DNA from: Gammaproteobacteria bacterium
GTDB lineage: Bacteria; Pseudomonadota; Gammaproteobacteria; SZUA-152
Direction of reading: 5' to 3'
DNA: 7,540 bases
NCBI GenBank assembly: GCA_003229995.1
Contig: QIGJ01000086.1
Coordinates: 1-7,540, forward strand
Positions within the stretch are counted from its first letter, which is position 1. Every line of letters starts with the position of its first letter. Below the pieces are notes generated by a model, which worked only from the letters and a program-made list of their open reading frames with translations, made no database searches and had not been told where the DNA came from. Made by a program: the position numbers and the translations under genes. Positions 6,569-7,540 of this stretch are shown here, piece after piece.

Positions 6569-6952
6569 ATTTTTATTTAACTTTACCAGTCTGTCCAAGT
6601 AACGGATTGATGGGAAAATTAACACGGCACCCAAAATAAAAGCCCCGGCTGCCCAACCAGACTTCAAGAAAAGCGCTACGATAAGACCGAAAATTGTCAG
6701 AGAAAACCCAGATGACGCCAACAGATGATAGCCCCTATGATTCGCATCAATTTCAAATCTTTTTTTGTATTCAATTATAAAAGCATTAAATGCTAGCGGG
6801 GGTATTGCTACACTGCATATAAAGAGGGGCAGCAGCTGTACCCCTACAACCGACGGATTTAGACTAGAAATCACAATAGCCAAGGATACAGTAAGCAATC
6901 CGGTATTAATTAACCTGTCTTCGTTAAGCATCTGTATAGTCATTTTCATCAT
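6494..6952 (-). CDS. Small four-helix membrane protein, unknown function
   Basis: A 152-residue inner-membrane protein with four predicted helices at about 15-31, 36-60, 77-96 and 100-116. A charged loop EYKKRFEIDANHRGYH lies between helices 2 and 3, and a basic segment RYLDRLVKLNKN follows helix 4. No family is recognised. Residues from about T129 to the end (TQQRKFSRWCNKC...LTLRR) are encoded by an inverted-repeat, attC-like sequence and are probably a read-through tail rather than a functional domain. The start is ATG 6952 or the adjacent ATG 6949; GGAGGAG at 6955-6961 serves either. It lies about 140 bases downstream of lpdA in the AT-rich accessory insert. Small membrane proteins like this are common in integron cassettes. 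Confidence 0.72.
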   Translation of the reverse strand: MMKMTIQMLNEDRLINTGLLTVSLAIVISSLNPSVVGVQLLPLFICSVAIPPLAFNAFIIEYKKRFEIDANHRGYHLLASSGFSLTIFGLIVALFLKSGWAAGAFILGAVLIFPSIRYLDRLVKLNKNTQQRKFSRWCNKCIPLRCSLTLRR

Positions 6953-6987
6953 TGCTCCTCCATCGAATGTTCGTGTTTACTGCATGA

Positions 6988-7008
6988 CCTTAATCTTAAG
7001 CATTAAGG
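6988..7008. repeat. Inverted repeat upstream of the membrane-protein gene
   Basis: CCTTAAT-CTTAAGC-ATTAAGG: a perfect 7-base arm pair around a 7-base loop that itself contains the palindrome CTTAAG. With a small bulge the arms extend to TGACCTTAAT / ATTAAGGTGTCA. It lies about 36 bases before the start codon at 6952, a position suited to an operator or an RNA hairpin in the leader. No T run follows on either strand. Function unknown. Confidence 0.4.
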
Positions 7009-7062
7009 TGTCACGAAACGATGTGTCATAACCTCACAAACCCATATTGTTGATTTTCTCCA

Positions 7063-7090
7063 TGGAAGGCTATGCTGACATAGGGTTCCA
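7063..7090 (-). terminator. Hairpin just after lpdA, possible terminator
   Basis: Three bases after the lpdA stop the minus strand forms TGGAA-CC-CTATG-TCAG-CATAG-CC-TTCCA: two 5-base stems separated by a symmetric CC/CC mismatch. The position is right for ending the lpdA transcript, but no T tract follows on the minus strand, so it may act only as an RNA-stability hairpin. On the plus strand a T-rich stretch does follow, so it could stop antisense transcripts. Confidence 0.35.
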
Positions 7091-7093
7091 AAT

Positions 7094-7540
7094 TTATTTT
7101 TTCTTCTTCACCACTTTTTTAGGCGCATAGATATCGGTACATGTCCCTTCCGCCACTTCTGCGGCAAAGTTGAACGTTTCTGACAGCGTCGGGTGCGGGT
7201 GAATAGTCAGCGCGATATCTTCGATATCAGCACCCAATTCCAGCGCCAACACCGCTTCGGCAATCAATTCGCCTGCATTGGGGCCGGTCATCGCTGCCGA
7301 TGATACGGTGATTGCCGTCAAACAAAACCTTGGTCATGCCTTCGTCACGCCCCAGTGACAAGGAGCGCCCACTGGCGGCCCAGGGAAACACACCTTTTTC
7401 ATAGGCTACGCCATCTGCTTTGCATTCATCTTCTGTCTTGCCCATCCATGCTATCTCGGGATCGGTATAACACACCGAAGGAATGGTACGCGCATCAAAG
7501 AATGTCTTTTTACCGCTGATCACTTCTGCGGCCACTTTGC
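7094..7540 (-). CDS. lpdA: Dihydrolipoyl dehydrogenase, C-terminal part (partial, frameshifted)
   Basis: FAD-dependent E3 subunit of the pyruvate and 2-oxoglutarate dehydrogenase complexes; reoxidises dihydrolipoyl groups and passes electrons to NAD+. Only the dimerisation domain is in the window. It reads [18 protein letters not shown], then [32 protein letters not shown] and DGNHRIIG. The sense then jumps frame at about 7292 and resumes as [30 protein letters not shown] and a lysine-rich tail KKVVKKKK. The catalytic His-Glu pair is visible in HPHPTLSE. Two bases seem lost: GCGCGATG would restore IIGSAMTGPN, matching IIGGAIVGTN in E. coli. Lpd usually ends an aceEF-lpd operon, so the rest probably lies beyond 7540. 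Either a true lesion or a sequence error. Confidence 0.88.
7289..7295 (-). other. Apparent two-base deletion in lpdA
   Basis: The minus strand reads GGC AGC G ATG ACC GGC CCC. Upstream codons ([10 protein letters not shown]) and downstream codons ([13 protein letters not shown]) are both clearly Lpd but in different frames. Restoring CG or GC to a GCGC repeat gives GSAMTGPN. Read literally, the upstream frame ends 21 codons later at 7227. Confidence 0.75.

Noticed and set aside
5072..7009. CATTAAGGT direct repeat (5072-5080 and 7001-7009) as insertion target duplication
   Set aside because: About a hundred chance 9-base repeats are expected in a window of this size, and the flanks do not match.
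5013..7093. Transposase, integrase, CRISPR array, tRNA or rRNA in the accessory region
   Set aside because: No such gene, no spaced identical repeats and no cloverleaf or rRNA-like sequence was seen.

Overview
The window looks like a stretch of gammaproteobacterial chromosome. All supported genes lie on the minus strand, so transcription runs from high to low coordinates. The evidence for the group is the compact order aroK, aroB, dGTPase-like gene, small WGR-type protein and DamX-like ATPase/SPOR protein, together with the closeness of AroB, AroK and the class 1B SpeD to gammaproteobacterial-type proteins. Neither genus nor species can be named from the sequence alone.

In transcription order, the right edge (7094-7540) holds the 3' end of lpdA, the E3 subunit of the 2-oxoacid dehydrogenase complexes, interrupted by a small frameshift. 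The middle (about 5010-7060) is an AT-rich accessory insert. It holds a four-helix membrane protein (6494-6952), a possible small leader ORF (6293-6457), two unrecognised soluble proteins (6021-6332 and 5356-6018) and a frameshifted unrecognised coding fragment (5067-5326). One 60-base sample here (5641-5700) has 20 G/C, against 32 G/C in 60 within aroB (3421-3480). The insert shows integron-cassette-like marks: GGCGTTAGC closes the membrane-protein ORF and GCTAACAAGGC directly follows the stop of the fragment, in the relative orientation expected for the two ends of one cassette. No integrase is present.

The left half is a core block. speD (4527-4964) makes decarboxylated S-adenosylmethionine for spermidine synthesis and seems to have its own promoter. 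After 186 bases comes a tight run that is probably one operon: aroK (3822-4340), aroB (2702-3790), dGTPase-like gene (1540-2727), WGR-like gene (1276-1530) and an AAA-ATPase/SPOR gene of DamX type (1-1279, cut by the window edge). Gaps or overlaps are +31, -26, +9 and -4 bases. AroB and AroK are shikimate-pathway steps 2 and 5; the dGTPase acts on nucleotide pools; the DamX-like protein is a predicted inner-membrane protein with a periplasmic peptidoglycan-binding end.

Reading frame breaks at four places: near 340-368 (DamX-like gene), near 7292 (lpdA), near 5281 (accessory fragment) and perhaps near 5360. Each is explained by loss of one or two bases, and the protein sense resumes cleanly afterwards. 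Base-level assembly errors are therefore a serious alternative to real gene decay.
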